DNA of 64,000 nucleotides from Spinacia oleracea (GCF_020520425.1 NC_079487.1:65340398-65404397), one strand, 5' to 3'; shown: positions 13,047 through 25,044, numbered from the stretch's first letter. A program made the numbers and translations. Notes: generated by a model not told the origin, from the letters alone.

Positions 13047-14189
13047 TTAAATAATGCTTAACTTGCGCGGAGTTAATAGAAAAGTACCAGAATCTATATC
13101 GGAAGATCGTTCATCCTCATTCTGATTCATCATGTACAACTTTCCTGGAGCCTTATTCGGGTTGTTGTTATCATTTGCAGGCTTATTATAGTTCTCTTGA
13201 TTGTTTTGTGCCCCTCCAGGCTTTGAATTTTGACCTCCAAACTGGTTAAACCTCACTTGGTTTCCAGCTTTATTACTATTTTGTTCCTTTCTGTGCTTAG
13301 TGAAGCACTCATACTCCCTATGTCCCCTTTTCTGACAATAGTTGCAGGTCACTAATTCTCCGTTGCAGTTCTTACCAGGGTGATTGCTACTGCACATCTT
13401 GCAATGATGCACTCTCTTAGATTGGTTCGAATTGTTGTGGTGCCCCTGATTGCTTCTTCCCTGAAAATTTCCATTTCCACTCTCATTCCTATTCACGTTT
13501 CTATTCTTCTTGAAATTCCCTCGGTTTTTCCCAGCATCAAACTCTTTTCTTTTCTCCCCAATAACATTTTTCTTGTCCCTTCTAGACTGCAAACCATGAA
13601 TATGGGCGGTTCTCTCATACGCATTCTCTAAAGGTATAAAGGTTTCTCCACCTAATTCCAACTGGATCTCATCGGTCAACCCTTGCTCAAACATCTGAGC
13701 CTTTATCTCCTCTATGGCTACAACCTCAGGTGTAAACTTCGACAACGCTATAAATTTGCTATAATATTCAGCGATGGTCATACTCCCCATCCCAAGGTTT
13801 ATGAATTCCTGCGCTTTTCGTTTTGTAATAAAAGGAGGATAAAACTTTTCCCTCAATGCAACAACAAATGAGTCCCAATTAAATCTCTCGGCAGTACTTA
13901 GCCTAGTTTCATTCTCTCTCCACCACAGATCGGCTTCATCTTTTAGGTAAAGGACAGCTTGACCTACTCTCATACTCATAGGGCAACTCACAGCCTCAAA
14001 CTGTTTCTCAAACTCCCTAATCCAATTTTCTAAGAAGGTAAGGTCTGATTGTCCCTTGAAGTATGGTGGTTTAACCCTAGAAAGTCTTTCAAACATTTCC
14101 CCTGCAGATTTGGGGCGCTCAGTTCTTTCCTGAGTCAGCTTTTCCGCCAAAAGGCGAATAGCCACGGCTAGATCATTGTTGTTGGCCAT
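13047..14189 (-). CDS. gag: Gag polyprotein of the gag-only element
   Basis: 380 residues from ATG at 14189. Residues about 35-200 form a retrotransposon Gag domain: VKPPYFKGQ, then the LYLKDEADLWWRENE and KFYPPF signatures. A basic, Asn-rich stretch follows (about 205-255). Two zinc knuckles come next: CKMC-X3-H-X4-C and CNYC-X4-H-X4-C (about 262-295). The Asn/Gln-rich tail ends without any protease domain. Gag would form the virus-like particle and bind the element RNA through the knuckles. The frame is unbroken, as expected for a young element. The first knuckle has three residues rather than four between C and H. No frameshift or readthrough into pol is possible because no pol follows. 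Confidence 0.92.
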   Translation of the reverse strand: MANNNDLAVAIRLLAEKLTQERTERPKSAGEMFERLSRVKPPYFKGQSDLTFLENWIREFEKQFEAVSCPMSMRVGQAVLYLKDEADLWWRENETRLSTAERFNWDSFVVALREKFYPPFITKRKAQEFINLGMGSMTIAEYYSKFIALSKFTPEVVAIEEIKAQMFEQGLTDEIQLELGGETFIPLENAYERTAHIHGLQSRRDKKNVIGEKRKEFDAGKNRGNFKKNRNVNRNESGNGNFQGRSNQGHHNNSNQSKRVHHCKMCSSNHPGKNCNGELVTCNYCQKRGHREYECFTKHRKEQNSNKAGNQVRFNQFGGQNSKPGGAQNNQENYNKPANDNNNPNKAPGKLYMMNQNEDERSSDIDSGTFLLTPRKLSII

Positions 14190-14868
14190 TCTAGAACGTG
14201 ACCTGCAATTAGAATACTCTACTTTAGGTTTGAAACATCACCTATACGTTATCCCATACAATTTAATACTTGAATTGACCATAAAGATCGCCTCAACCAA
14301 CACTGTTCACATTAATACACATCATTTACGAAGGCACGACAATCGTTTACGAAGGTGCAACGATCGTCCACAAGATGCAATAATCATTGAAAAATAATCA
14401 TCCTCTATAATTCACGAAAGACATTCACACACTGCACATAAGGCATAACATTTTGAATCATATTGGTCATGAGGGTCTAGATTGGCCCTCACTTCCTTTA
14501 TGTACTCAAATCATTTAATATTATTGTGGCAATTAAATTGATCCACAATTCACACTGAGTATGCAACCAATAGAAAAATTAATCCATGACGTACTACCTA
14601 GAGGTTGGGGTATTATGGAATCCTCAAAATAGAATAAAGAACAATTCCTTGAAAACTTTAACTTTTATTGCTAACTCCATAGAGGTTTATTACATCCTTG
14701 AAAATAATAAAGAACATCTCAAACTTCAATAAACTTAAACCTTAAACAGTTGTAGCTTTGCTTGCTACTTATTCTTTAAAACATGAAAGAGCTAATTAAC
14801 TATTTATGACTTCAAAATATTTGTGGCCTCTTGCCTATCCATCGCTCCTGAAAGCTTTAGGAGTGACT

Positions 14869-15639
14869 TTAGATCTCAAGATCATCGAACTCTTCTTCAG
14901 GGTCTTCATCGGGGTCTTCCTCAGGGTTTGCATCTTCTTCCATGTCTTCATCTTGATTAGGCTCACTTGCCATCTCCTGTTCACTTTCGAGCTCTTCATC
15001 TGAATCACTAGAAATCTCAATGGTTGGCTCATGGGTCGCTGGGTTAGGATTCCCTGCCTCAACATCTACATTCTCATTCTCCACAGCTACATCATTTTCC
15101 TCTAGGTCATTATTTACACTTACTCCCATAGGTTCTTCTGTAACTGCATCTCCAACATGACTCCCTACGATTTTACCGTCTCTAAACCCACTTTCTGCCG
15201 CCTCAATAATGGTGGTCAGAATTTCTGAATCATATTTCCATCTACCATCCCAAGTCCCATACTTAGTCAAGTTTGGAGTTCCATTATCAGAATGCATGTC
15301 TTTAAACTTTTCCTTGAGTTCTAGGTATGGAAATTTGTTAGGTAAGCAATTAATGATAGTGGCTGCTATGATATCCTTTCTCATTAAGATAGGTTGCCCT
15401 TGAACTTTAGCATAATATTCACATCCAAACACAATTTTCTTCACGTAAATATCAGGGATTTCTATATCAAGTTTCTCGAAGGATCCTATGTTGGTATACT
15501 TGGAAAGAAACATTTTATTCCTGAAATAAACAATTCCATGTCTCACTAACGATTTTCCAACCAAATCATAAACAAAGTTCAATAACGCAATAAGTTTGGT
15601 GGAATCAAACAATTCTTTATGCACATGTAAATGTAACAC
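14869..15639 (-). CDS. Extra acidic ORF upstream of gag, function unknown
   Basis: A frame of about 256 codons between primer site and gag, on the same strand as gag. It opens at GTG straight after an in-frame TAA. The first in-frame ATG is near residue 43, so the true start is either internal or reached by splicing (an AG lies just upstream). The first ~150 residues are a mixed, apparently folded region (IPDIYVKKIVFGCEYYAK; LPNKFPYLELKEKFKDMH; KYGTWDGRWKYDSE). The last ~90 are very acidic, with ISSDSDEELESEQE and long Asp/Glu-Pro runs. I do not recognise the family. Tat/Ogre elements also have an ORF before gag, but I cannot show homology. It is intact between two matching LTRs. Confidence 0.6.
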   Translation of the reverse strand: MLHLHVHKELFDSTKLIALLNFVYDLVGKSLVRHGIVYFRNKMFLSKYTNIGSFEKLDIEIPDIYVKKIVFGCEYYAKVQGQPILMRKDIIAATIINCLPNKFPYLELKEKFKDMHSDNGTPNLTKYGTWDGRWKYDSEILTTIIEAAESGFRDGKIVGSHVGDAVTEEPMGVSVNNDLEENDVAVENENVDVEAGNPNPATHEPTIEISSDSDEELESEQEMASEPNQDEDMEEDANPEEDPDEDPEEEFDDLEI

Positions 15640-15956
15640 TTAAACAATTAGCACACGCACGTACATAACAATCAATTTCTAATGCTAGCGTTGACTAGCC
15701 ACTAATGCACATATAATTCTATCTTATATGCCCTTCTTATACTACCCATCTCTCATAAGCTAAAGTATTGAAATAATTTAAATAACAAGGTAAGATGACG
15801 CTAATATAATAACATAAATAAAAATATAAAATAAATTAAGTAAAATAAATTAAGGAAATGCGTAGCGAATAAATTAGAAAATAAAGTTATTAATTCGAAA
15901 AGATTTATATTTTCTAATAACGAATTCTAACTCTTGAACAACTAAAAAAAATGTAC

Positions 15957-15989
15957 TTTTTTTTTTTTTGTTTTTTTTGTTTTTTTTGA
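15957..15989. repeat. T-rich homopolymer run in the element leader
   Basis: Three T-runs separated by single Gs, within the ~600 bp between the primer site and the acidic ORF. No other feature is visible in 15640-16227. Confidence 0.8.
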
Positions 15990-16227
15990 ATAATAAATAA
16001 TAAGAAAAATAGAAATGTCGAAAGTATCACTTTAACTTTAATAATAATTTGATTTCGAACTTAAATAAGAAATATTATATACTTTCAAACAGGATAAAAG
16101 GAAATCGGATCCCCAAAAAAAAGTACCAATTTTTTAACACTATAATCCGTAGAAGCTCGATTTTTAAGAAATTTATTTTAAATAACTAGATAGTTAGGCG
16201 CCTAAAATTTATTAAAATAAAACCTTA

Positions 16228-16239
16228 GCTCTGATACCA
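16228..16239 (-). other. Primer binding site, tRNA-iMet
   Basis: Minus-strand TGGTATCAGAGC, three bases inside the 5' LTR, is complementary to the 3' end of plant initiator tRNA-Met. It fixes the element as minus-strand. Confidence 0.93.
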
Positions 16240-16242
16240 CTT

Positions 16243-19206
16243 TGTAACACCCCAACAATTCCCATTTTCTAAAATAACCTCTTTTTAAATATAACTGTAG
16301 GGAATTATCAAAGTATTATCGCCCGTGTGAAAACGTTACGGCTTATTCAGAATTTTGCAGCGGAAAACATAAAACTAACTTTTAGGTTCATAAATAATCT
16401 ATTACACATTAGGTCCAAAACAATTAACTGAATTAAGGAAATACGAATAGTACGACAAATTTCAAATCCAAGTTAACAAATTAAATCACTTAATTAAACG
16501 AATAGAACTACAAGCTCTCTAATACTGATCCCAATGATGCATCATCTTCAAACCTGTAGATGGGCAACGCTTATTGATCCTTAGAGACTGCTCACCAAAG
16601 ATGGGTCATCACAGGATCAATAAGGCATAGCCATGATCAACACACACAAACAAAGCACGTAATCAGCAAAGCTGAGTACTACATACTAAAACAACAACAA
16701 TCCTAGCATGATACTATCAAACCAACAACCCTAACATGATACTAATAAATATAAGGAAGGACAGACAAAACATAATAAATTGACGATTATACTTGACTAG
16801 ACTAAGCTAGGCTTAATAACCATAATATTATTTTAGTTGAAATAGACAATGGACCGAGTTGACCATCCAGAAGTCTTCACTAAGGAAGACGAGGTACGGG
16901 CGCGACTCCGTAACCTCAGTGACCTGCGATATCGAGGAACGTTTAAATAAAAATAGGACACGGTGATCAATCCGGTCCCAGAAAAGGCCATGGGCTACCA
17001 CCATGAACCCCAACTCCTGTTTGTCCGTCACTTCAGACGTGCACAGTCTAAAGCTATTGCTATTCAGTTTCACTTTACATGATTTACAAATTGAGATTCC
17101 GTTATGACTCAACCATTACATAAGACAGACAATTCACAATTGTTCACAACTGTTTTTATCTTGGAATTAAGTAAGTGATCATAAAAGCATCAATCAAGAC
17201 TCATTCCAACTTAACCAACCTTTCCTTTAACCATGAGCAACCCTGTATATGGGCATAAAGTTTCAACTTACTAAACAAGGTCCTCCGCCCTTATAAAGTA
17301 GTGAAAAGATAGAAAGGGAATAACAACCAATTGATCCAACCCAATCATATAGAATAATCTAGTGTTCCCAACCAACATGTTTGTATCAAACATCCATACT
17401 AACATGTTACAGTTCTTATAGTGCAAAATAAGTTCAATAAGTTTGTCCAACAGTATTAAACATGCACATTCAATATAACCCAGTTCGTCCATAATATCAA
17501 CATCACCAAGTTCAACAATAATATCAACATAACCAAGTTCAACAACAAGATTCAACATGGTTTCAACAATTAGCACACGTTCCAAGCACACAGGTATGTA
17601 CGTACCTTGTGTAAACAAACTGATAGGCCACTTTAACACTTTCAAAAGTCGCCCACAAAGAATTCTCCGCCTAAAACAATCAAGAAACGTACCTAAATCA
17701 ATTCCTAATCATTGGAAACCATAACAAAGCATTCTAAATGCATCCTAAACATATTTAGAACATTTCCCAATATCAAAACTTAAACCTTTGATTTCCTATC
17801 ATCATAATTATTAAATTAGTGATTGAAATTCGTTGAAAACTCTTTGCAAACATCGTACTTTAAATTTTCAGAAACATAACTAATTTCAAACTATTCCAAA
17901 ACATAATTAACATTCTTAAGATCATAAAAATAATAGCTTTAATAATGTATAATCATTCTATTATGATTTTAGAACATTAAAACCTTAAAAATCCATGCTT
18001 TAATAATTAAATTCCTTATTTCAATTCAACTATGTAATCTGAAAATTAAATTATCAATTAAGCATAATGTATAATCTGAAAATCTAACTTAATCATAAAA
18101 ACTTATAATTTATATTCACGAAACATGAATTAAGTTAATAAAACTTCATTAAAACCCTAATTTAAACGTAATTAACAAATCTGAAAATAATTAAATTAAT
18201 TTCGACAACATATAATCTAAAAATTAGTAATTAAATCATAAAAATCATAAATTTATTCAATCAAAACATAAATTAAATTGATAAAATATAATTAAAACAT
18301 TTAATTACTTAGGTTTTAAGAAATAACCAAAAGAGAGAAGGAAAGAAGGCTGGCCGGAGGTGGTTCAGCGGCGCGGCGGCGCGGCGTCAATGGGGCGGTG
18401 GTGCGCGCGGCAATGGGGCGGTGGTGCGCGCGGTGGTGGCTGCCGCAACAACATAACACGAGTGAGGAGGATGAATAAACAACAAGGGAAAGGGGAACGA
18501 AAGGGAACAAAAGAAAACGAAAGGGAAGAGGAAGAGGTACCGACGGAGGACGGCTGGTGGCAGAGCCGCACACGGTGGTGCGTGGCTGGGCGTAGTGACG
18601 AATGCTGGTGGTCCTCGGTGGTGGTTGTGCGAAAAACGAAAGCCACAATTAAGGGGAGAGGAGGAGTGATAAACGGAAAGGGAGATCGAAGAAGAAACAG
18701 AGGGGAGAGGAGAGTTACCGACGGCGGCGTGCAGGTGGAAGGGTGGTCGCGGCGGCGGCTGTTGATGGTGGTTGACGCAGGCGGAGAGGGGGCTGCAAGG
18801 AGGAGAGGGAGGAGGTTGGTTTCACGTGAAGGAGGAGGAATAAGGAGGGTTTGGGATTTGAGTTTTACGTGAAGTAAAAACAAGGAGAGGGTTATGGGTT
18901 TACTTGGTAGTTTATTTAACTTGGGCTTTACTACTTGGGCTAGGATTAAGATTTAGTTTGTTGAATCCAAAATGGTTAGGATTGCTTCCTAATTTCAATC
19001 GAACGGAATTTCGTAATTCGAATTCGTTTTAACTTAAAATTCTAAAATCATTTTCAATTTCGTAAATCGTTGAAAATATTAAAATGTAATAAATAAATAT
19101 ACGTTAATTATATTATTTATTTCCAAAATTCGTAAATTCTATTCAAATACAATTAACTATATTTTAAAATTTATTAATAAAATTTATAAAATTACGGGGG
19201 ATTACA
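16243..19206 (-). repeat. 5' LTR of the gag-only element
   Basis: 2964 bp, same length as the copy at 9640-12603 and the same in every block compared. It carries the promoter for the element RNA, but no TATA box was assigned. Confidence 0.95.
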
Positions 19207-19211
19207 TTGGG
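19207..19211. repeat. Target site duplication TTGGG (right)
   Basis: Exact match to 9635-9639; marks re-entry into the Tat-like host element. Confidence 0.95.
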
Positions 19212-19523
19212 CTTGGCCAGGCCCAATTACACTTTACAGCTTTAATTTCGAAAACATCTGTAGTTACTCCCAATGACAAAGTGAGGGAGTTTCTACGCAT
19301 CTTTAGATCCTTCCAATGACAAAGTGAGGAAGTTTCTATACTATCGGTTGACAAATCCCAATGACACGTGAGGGATATGTCGACACTTCAAGTGATGACC
19401 CTTATGTCAAATGTTATCACTCGGGGGCTCGTGAGACCCTCGCAAAACAGGTCACATACACCATGGCTTGTGTGACGCACTCCGTCTAATACTTTGACCA
19501 TCGTCTTACTCCAAGACTCAGTC

Positions 19524-19534
19524 AAAGTGGGGGC
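19524..19534 (+). other. Polypurine tract of the Tat-like element
   Basis: AAAGTGGGGGC lies four bases before the LTR start TGTAGACACC at 19539, showing that the host element is on the plus strand. Confidence 0.75.
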
Positions 19535-19997
19535 TAACTGTAGACACCTACTTTTGTCCCCATTCCCGCAAGGGAAAGGTTCGATGATGAAAGCATAAAA
19601 ACTCCACTTGACAACGCATCTCCTATAAAATAAACGAATCTCGATTCCCCATTTCATTTTACCCAAAACCTGCTATTTATGGAAACCTGCTAAAAATAGT
19701 AACTGTCGTAAAAGGTAGCTTCTAAAAGTGGCAAATCATAAAAGATAGAAACCTGTTAGAATTAGGTGTTGCATTCCAACATAAATCCTAAATGAGATAG
19801 AAAACCGCGAGAATCCTATTCCTAATAGGATTCAGAAATAAGAGTTACGTATTAATTAAAATCCTAACGAACCTAGAGTTCGTAACGGGCCCAGACGCAT
19901 TCCGTCACAAATTGATACGCGCTAAGAGACTCAAATTAATCTCAAACTCTACGGATTTTAGAATCCGAATCTGACTAAACAAAAACTGCCCAGACCC

Positions 19998-20056
19998 TAT
20001 TTTCAACGCCTGGCTCTGGGCGCCGAAATCTTCGGTGCCCAGGCCTGGGCGCTGAA
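19998..20056. repeat. Paired GC palindromes, copy 5 (within the LTR)
   Basis: CGCCTGGCTCTGGGCGCC then GCCCAGGCCTGGGCGC, again after TTTTCAA. Unlike copies 1-4 it sits in the LTR, about 80 bp upstream of the TATA box. Confidence 0.8.
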
Positions 20057-20132
20057 AATACCTGGGTACGTTTCTTTTCCTAATTCTTTGCGGATTAGAA
20101 CTCTGCAATTCTATCCTTCCACGAACTCTTCC

Positions 20133-20141
20133 CTATAAATA
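20133..20141 (+). promoter_or_regulatory. TATA box of the Tat-like LTR
   Basis: CTATAAATA followed by AGACCCC in the middle of the LTR, the usual position for the U3/R boundary. Confidence 0.6.
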
Positions 20142-20999
20142 GACCCCTAGTTTCGACGTGAAACAACACAACAACACATAATATATTCTGAGTATTGACT
20201 CTAAACCCCTTAGCCTAAGCCTCTCGCTGCGAAACTGTTCACGCGTTCTGTCGTAATCGATCCATAAATCGAACAGAATGTATCTTGTCCCATAATCGAG
20301 ATTCGTTAAATAAAAAGGAGAAATAGCAAAGTCAAAGTGGTTAGTTTTCTGAGAACCGTGACGCACCTCTCAAGGGTGCGTCGTAATGTGTCCCTTTTCG
20401 ATGATTTAACTGCTTTACTCGCCCTTTTTATGAACTGTTAAACTAACCTAATATGATTGTTCTATCACGTCTAACAAATATAATATTTTTGGGAAATCGG
20501 ATTATCATGCTAGGTCCCTTAATGCTATTTAAATCAGATAATCACGATCGAATTAGTATTATATGTTGCATATTGCTAAAATCAATTCAGATTAGTTTAA
20601 TAGTTAACGCATGTCCCTTCAATTATTTATGCTGAGCTAGTAAGGATATCCTGCCTCTGGAGTTATCGACGAGCGAATTACTCCTCTCGGTAGTTACAGT
20701 CCCCCGAACCCTCAATCTCTACCTTGCGGGTGTATATTGAGAGATCCCCACACCAGGGATCACAAGGGAACCTACGGCCGTCGTGGTCAAACATAATTGC
20801 ACTCCCTTTATGTCACGATAACCGGGTTTTGTCAGTTTTTCTCATTGTTGTTAAAAACTGAATGACGACTCCTATATTACTAGTCAATTGGGTGTATACT
20901 CACAGGAAATCCAATTACACTTGATTGAATAAAAATAATCGTCACACCCACGAGGGACAAGGTCACGCATTAGCCTCGCGCTTTTTCGACCCCCTCACA

Positions 21000-22982
21000 G
21001 GCATCCTTCTCCTCATTGTCATAGAGTTGCAATGTACTTTATGCACATGTTGCATCTTGTCATTGCATACTTAATATCTTGTGAAATGTGTTCTAGTGCA
21101 TTTGACAAGTTATTGCGATCTTTGAATTGTTATTTACTAGAATGGTCATGCTTGGGACCTTAAACAAGCCTTTTTCGGGAAGTAACCCGTGCTTTATTGC
21201 TTTCATTTTATTTATTTTTGTTCTTACTTATGTTTCTTTTCAATTTTTGTTTTAGGTACTTAAGTGGAATAAGCGCTCATTCTCGATTGCATAAGGGAAG
21301 CAAAGCACAAATTTGGATAAAGTTGATTTCAAATGGAGAAATTGGATCAATTGCGGGTATTTATACCCACCTACTATCTGGTAGTGTCCTTCCTCTCCCT
21401 TTTTCGTTAATCCATGGGTTGATTGGCATATGACTTTTTGGAGCATGAGGTTGGATGGTTGAAATGTCGATTTGGTTGCCTCCATTTCTCTTTCTCTAAT
21501 GTGTTGTGATTTGCGGAAATTTGTATATTGGTTGAATGCGTGTTTTCTTTCCCCCCCCCCCCCCTCCCTTCCCTTGAGTCTTTGTCTCAAGCATTGAGGA
21601 CAATGCTTAATTCTAGCTTGGGGGAGGTTTTCCTTCCTTCTTTTCTTTATTTCTCCTTTTTTTCAAAATTTTCAAAATCCAAAAACATTTTCTTTATCTA
21701 TTTTTCTTTCAATTTTTATTAAACATTTGAAAAAAAAAATCAAAAAAGGTTTAGAAAATCCAAAAAAAAAGTTTCAAGTGATTGAATAAAAGCACGAAAA
21801 AATGATTTGCTCGTCCAAAGGAAGAATCTTGATGAATTTTAATGTGGATTCCCTTGCTTGTCATTTGGATAATTGAGTAGATGTATTTCCGTTGGATATT
21901 TGCATGTGTGAGTTAGGGCGATTAGGGATAGCTTAATCTTTGTTGCTTGAGTCTCAACTTGAAAAAGTTTTCGATAATTCTAAATGGTGAGTTTTGGTTT
22001 GAAAAGAGTTTGTTTTGTTCTCTTTTGGATGTTCTTTGCTACCTTAATTCCCTTTGGTGCACTTCATTCCGTCTAATAAGCTATGCTAAGAGTTAAAAGG
22101 ATTGTAAAAAGAACAAAAAGATTGTGATTTATGTTTTGAGTCCAATAAGTGGTGCATTTGAGCCCACAAGGCGAAAGCCAAAGTGTCAAGTCCGAGTCAA
22201 TAAGTGGCGCCAATGAGCCCACAAGGCATAATAAACCTATTAAAGTTTACAAAAAGAAAAAAAAAAGAGTCAATAAGTGGTAAATACCACAAGTCCTTGA
22301 AAAAGTGGGTTAGTTTAGATCATTGAGTGGGAGCTTGAAGATTTATTAAGTAAAGTTTTCCCTAGTGATGATGAATGTCATTGCGGCTCAAGAATCGAGA
22401 CTCTAGACCCATTACTCAAGTTCCTTAATCTTACAATCCAAGATTCTTTTAGCAAAAGTCAAGTTTGGGGGAGTCAATGTGCATTTTGGGTGGTTGTGAT
22501 CATATTTATCCATTTGAGAACAATTTTTGACTTTTTGATGCCTTAGTGAGCCTAATTGATGATTCGATGCTTTGATTGTGATTCTCTTGCACCTTAGATT
22601 AGTCTATCCCCTATATTCGTAACTTGTGGATGCATCTTGATGATGGTTATGCTTTGAAAGCTTGTTTGAATTGACCATGTTTGGTGAACCGTGCTTGATG
22701 AGATGACTTTGGGTGGATTGTCTTAATTGTGCTTAATAAGAGTTACGGGTTAATCTTGTTGGAAACCCTTGCGAGATCTCACTCGCCCTCTAGAGCGATT
22801 TAGGGGTTTAAAGAGCTTGTTGCATGTGCTTAAATGCAACCGTGATTCCTACGACAGTGAGTTAGTGTATATTCTCATCCTTGATTTTCTTTATTTTCGT
22901 TTTGTTTGAATAAATCTCATTCTCTCCCCGTTTTTCATTTTATTTTGCTTGAGGACAAGCAAAAGCTTAGCTTGGGGGAGTT
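21000..22982 (+). mobile_element. 3' untranslated part of an Athila-like element
   Basis: No intact coding frame. The Athila-type phrase GAGGACAATGCTTAATTCTAG with GGGGGAG occurs near 21595-21630, a GTTTGGGGGAG at 22465, and GAGGACAAGCAAAAGC plus the polypurine tract (about 22967-22982) before an LTR. A C-run lies at about 21550-21563. The left edge is the end of the Tat-like LTR, which probably inserted here. Confidence 0.65.
22967..22982 (+). other. Polypurine tract of the host Athila-like element
   Basis: TTAGCTTGGGGGAGTT directly before TGATGAGTGACA, the LTR start. Confidence 0.8.
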
Positions 22983-23559
22983 TGATGAGTGACATTTATG
23001 TCACTCCTAGGGGTAGTTTTTAGGTATTTTTCTAGCTTATTTTATTTTATATTTGTCTAATTTTATCATTTTTAGCCTTTATTTATTTTATTTAATATTT
23101 TGTAGCTTAATTAGCTTACTTAGTGATTTTTCTTTGTTTTTAGGCCTTAATTTCGTAATTTGTTTGTTTTCCTTGTTTTTATAATTTCATATTTTAATTA
23201 TTATAGTTTTCGTTATTAATTTTCTATTTTCTATTTATTTCCTTTTCTATTTCTCATTTAGTTATTAATATTATTATTATTATTTATTTTATTTTTCTCC
23301 TAGTTTCTATTTTTATTTTGTGTAGGTGCATATTGTTCGGGGATCGAATTACCGGTTTCAAAGGGCGGTCAAGGAAAGTCAATTGTTTAAAAGAACAATA
23401 AGCAACCAATGCACCTCTCCTCCCTATACTACACCACCCTCTCCTTAACCATCACCACACGTGCTGCAGCTATCAACTCACCAACACCATCCTCACACCA
23501 CCTGCAGCCGACCAGCCTAACCTGCAACACCAATTCGCGCCACCATTCTACACCCCACG

Positions 23560-23564
23560 CAGCC
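23560..23564. repeat. Target site duplication CAGCC (left)
   Basis: CAGCC precedes the LTR at 23565 and is repeated at 31464-31468. Confidence 0.92.
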
Positions 23565-25030
23565 TGACAGGCTAAATCGTACTCCTATCAAAGATAAGCC
23601 TAACGTTCACCAACTAAAAATATAGCAAGGGAAGCAGGGATCGTATCCACAGGGAAACAAGTGTTCTTTCTACTATTAAATTACTAATCTAGACTACTGG
23701 CAACAAGAGTTTGGATTGGGTTGTGTATTAAACTAAAGCAAATAATCAAATCGGAAAATAACAATATTAAAGGAATCTAGGGCAGCGGTTCACCATAAAT
23801 GCAGACCGGGATTGGACAACGAACAATGACAATCAATTAACAATCATAACTAGGAAAACATGCATCTCCCGAATCTTATGAATTCCTTAGGATAGAACAA
23901 CTAGCGGGCTCTCGTTATGTACTAGAAATAATTCCTATCTAATAGCCACAGACCAAAAACATCAGATTTATACCTCTCGGCGCATAATCCAAGGTTAATC
24001 AAACTCAAATCAAAATAGTCCGGCCGAACAGAATTGACGAGCAATAATAATAAGCTATAGAAATTATAATCAATCAATCAATAATCAAGTCCACATATAA
24101 TCCCAATCATGCATTCATGGATCCCCTAAACCCTAGAAATTAAACTACTCACTCATGATAATAAATAACAAAGAAATTAGCATAATGGAAAACATGATTA
24201 AAGCAACAAAATAAATTAAGGTAGGAAATAATACCGAATTGAAGAACAAATAAAATAATAAAGCTTGGATCTTTACTTGAAATTAAAAACTAAGTATTTG
24301 AATAATTGGAGAGAAAACTAGAAATAAACTAAGTATTGAAAACTAGAATAGTAGATGTCACTAAAAATATGAGGGGCTAGTATTTATAGTTTGCCCAAAA
24401 TAGAGCCCAAAATCGGAAATAAAAACTCGCGAAATACGCTAGAGGTTGGCGTCGCCCGATCGGGCGATGTGCTCGATAGTCGGCCCGATCGGGCGAAATT
24501 CCGCCCGATCGGGCGGTTGCGAAATGCCCAGAACAGCGCCCAGAATGACCGCCCGATCCGGATCGGGCGAAGCCCGCCCGATCGTGCGCGTGTTGAAACT
24601 GCACGATCCTCTATCTTCTAAACTTCATATCTCCTTCGTTATTCGTCGGAATCAGGCGAGATACCACTTGTTGGAAAACTATTGAAGTCTAGAATCCAAC
24701 CCAATTGGATTACATCATTTGGAGTTGTAGAACTTGAGTTATGCTTAAAATAGTGGACTATAGTCATTTTTGTACTTCCTTCGTTATTCGCTTTGCTTCA
24801 AAACTCTTCAAACTTAATGTTTGTGCTCTCGAAAGTACATAATCTCTTGTATTGATTCAAATGAGTAGGAAATGCACAAAAATATGCTAATTCCTACAAT
24901 GATGAACCTGAAACTACAAACACACTACAAGGAGCACATTAGTACTAAAAATCGCTTCGAAGAGCTCATTTGAGATAAAAAAAAGTACTAAGGGACGGGG
25001 GTAAAAACTCTATATAAAGCACACATATCA
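23565..25030 (-). repeat. 3' LTR of the Athila derivative
   Basis: 1466 bp. It includes five GCCCGATC-type palindromes at 24454-24587. Confidence 0.92.
24454..24587. repeat. GCCCGATCGGGC palindrome cluster, 3' LTR
   Basis: Perfect 12-bp palindromes at 24454, 24483 and 24503; the longer perfect palindrome GCCCGATCCGGATCGGGC at 24551-24568; a one-mismatch copy at 24576. Confidence 0.9.
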
Positions 25031-25044
25031 AACTCCCCCAAGCT
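25031..25044 (-). other. Polypurine tract of the Athila derivative
   Basis: Minus-strand AGCTTGGGGGAGTT abuts the TGATATG start of the 3' LTR. Confidence 0.88.

Larger units (their letters stand above)
9640..19206 (-). mobile_element. Complete gag-only LTR retrotransposon (TR-GAG type)
   Basis: 9567-bp element with two 2964-bp LTRs offset by exactly 6603 bp, TG...CA ends and TTGGG duplications. Read on the minus strand the order is 5' LTR (16243-19206), tRNA-iMet primer site, a 256-codon ORF, gag, polypurine tract, 3' LTR (9640-12603). The 3639-bp internal region has no protease, reverse transcriptase, RNase H or integrase, so the element must be mobilised in trans by a partner. Every LTR stretch I compared is identical between copies, so insertion was recent. 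Confidence 0.93.
19539..20999 (+). repeat. 3' LTR of the Tat/Ogre-like element
   Basis: Starts TGTAGACACCTACTTTTGTC after the polypurine tract; the best end is GACCCCCTCACA at 20999. A TATA box (CTATAAATA, 20133-20141) follows the palindrome pair at 19998. The right boundary is inferred only from a CA end and the change of sequence character, because the partner LTR is outside the window. Confidence 0.65.

Noticed and set aside
16225-16242. tRNA-like sequence next to the LTR
   Set aside because: Only the 12-base complement of tRNA-iMet is present; it is a primer site, not a tRNA gene. The same applies to 29996-30012.
21252-21590. 112-codon minus-strand and 78-codon plus-strand frames
   Set aside because: Within the Athila-like 3' untranslated region and mutually overlapping; no homology seen.
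24454-24587. Regularly spaced palindromes as a CRISPR-like array
   Set aside because: Spacers are too short and similar, the context is a plant LTR, and no cas genes are possible here.
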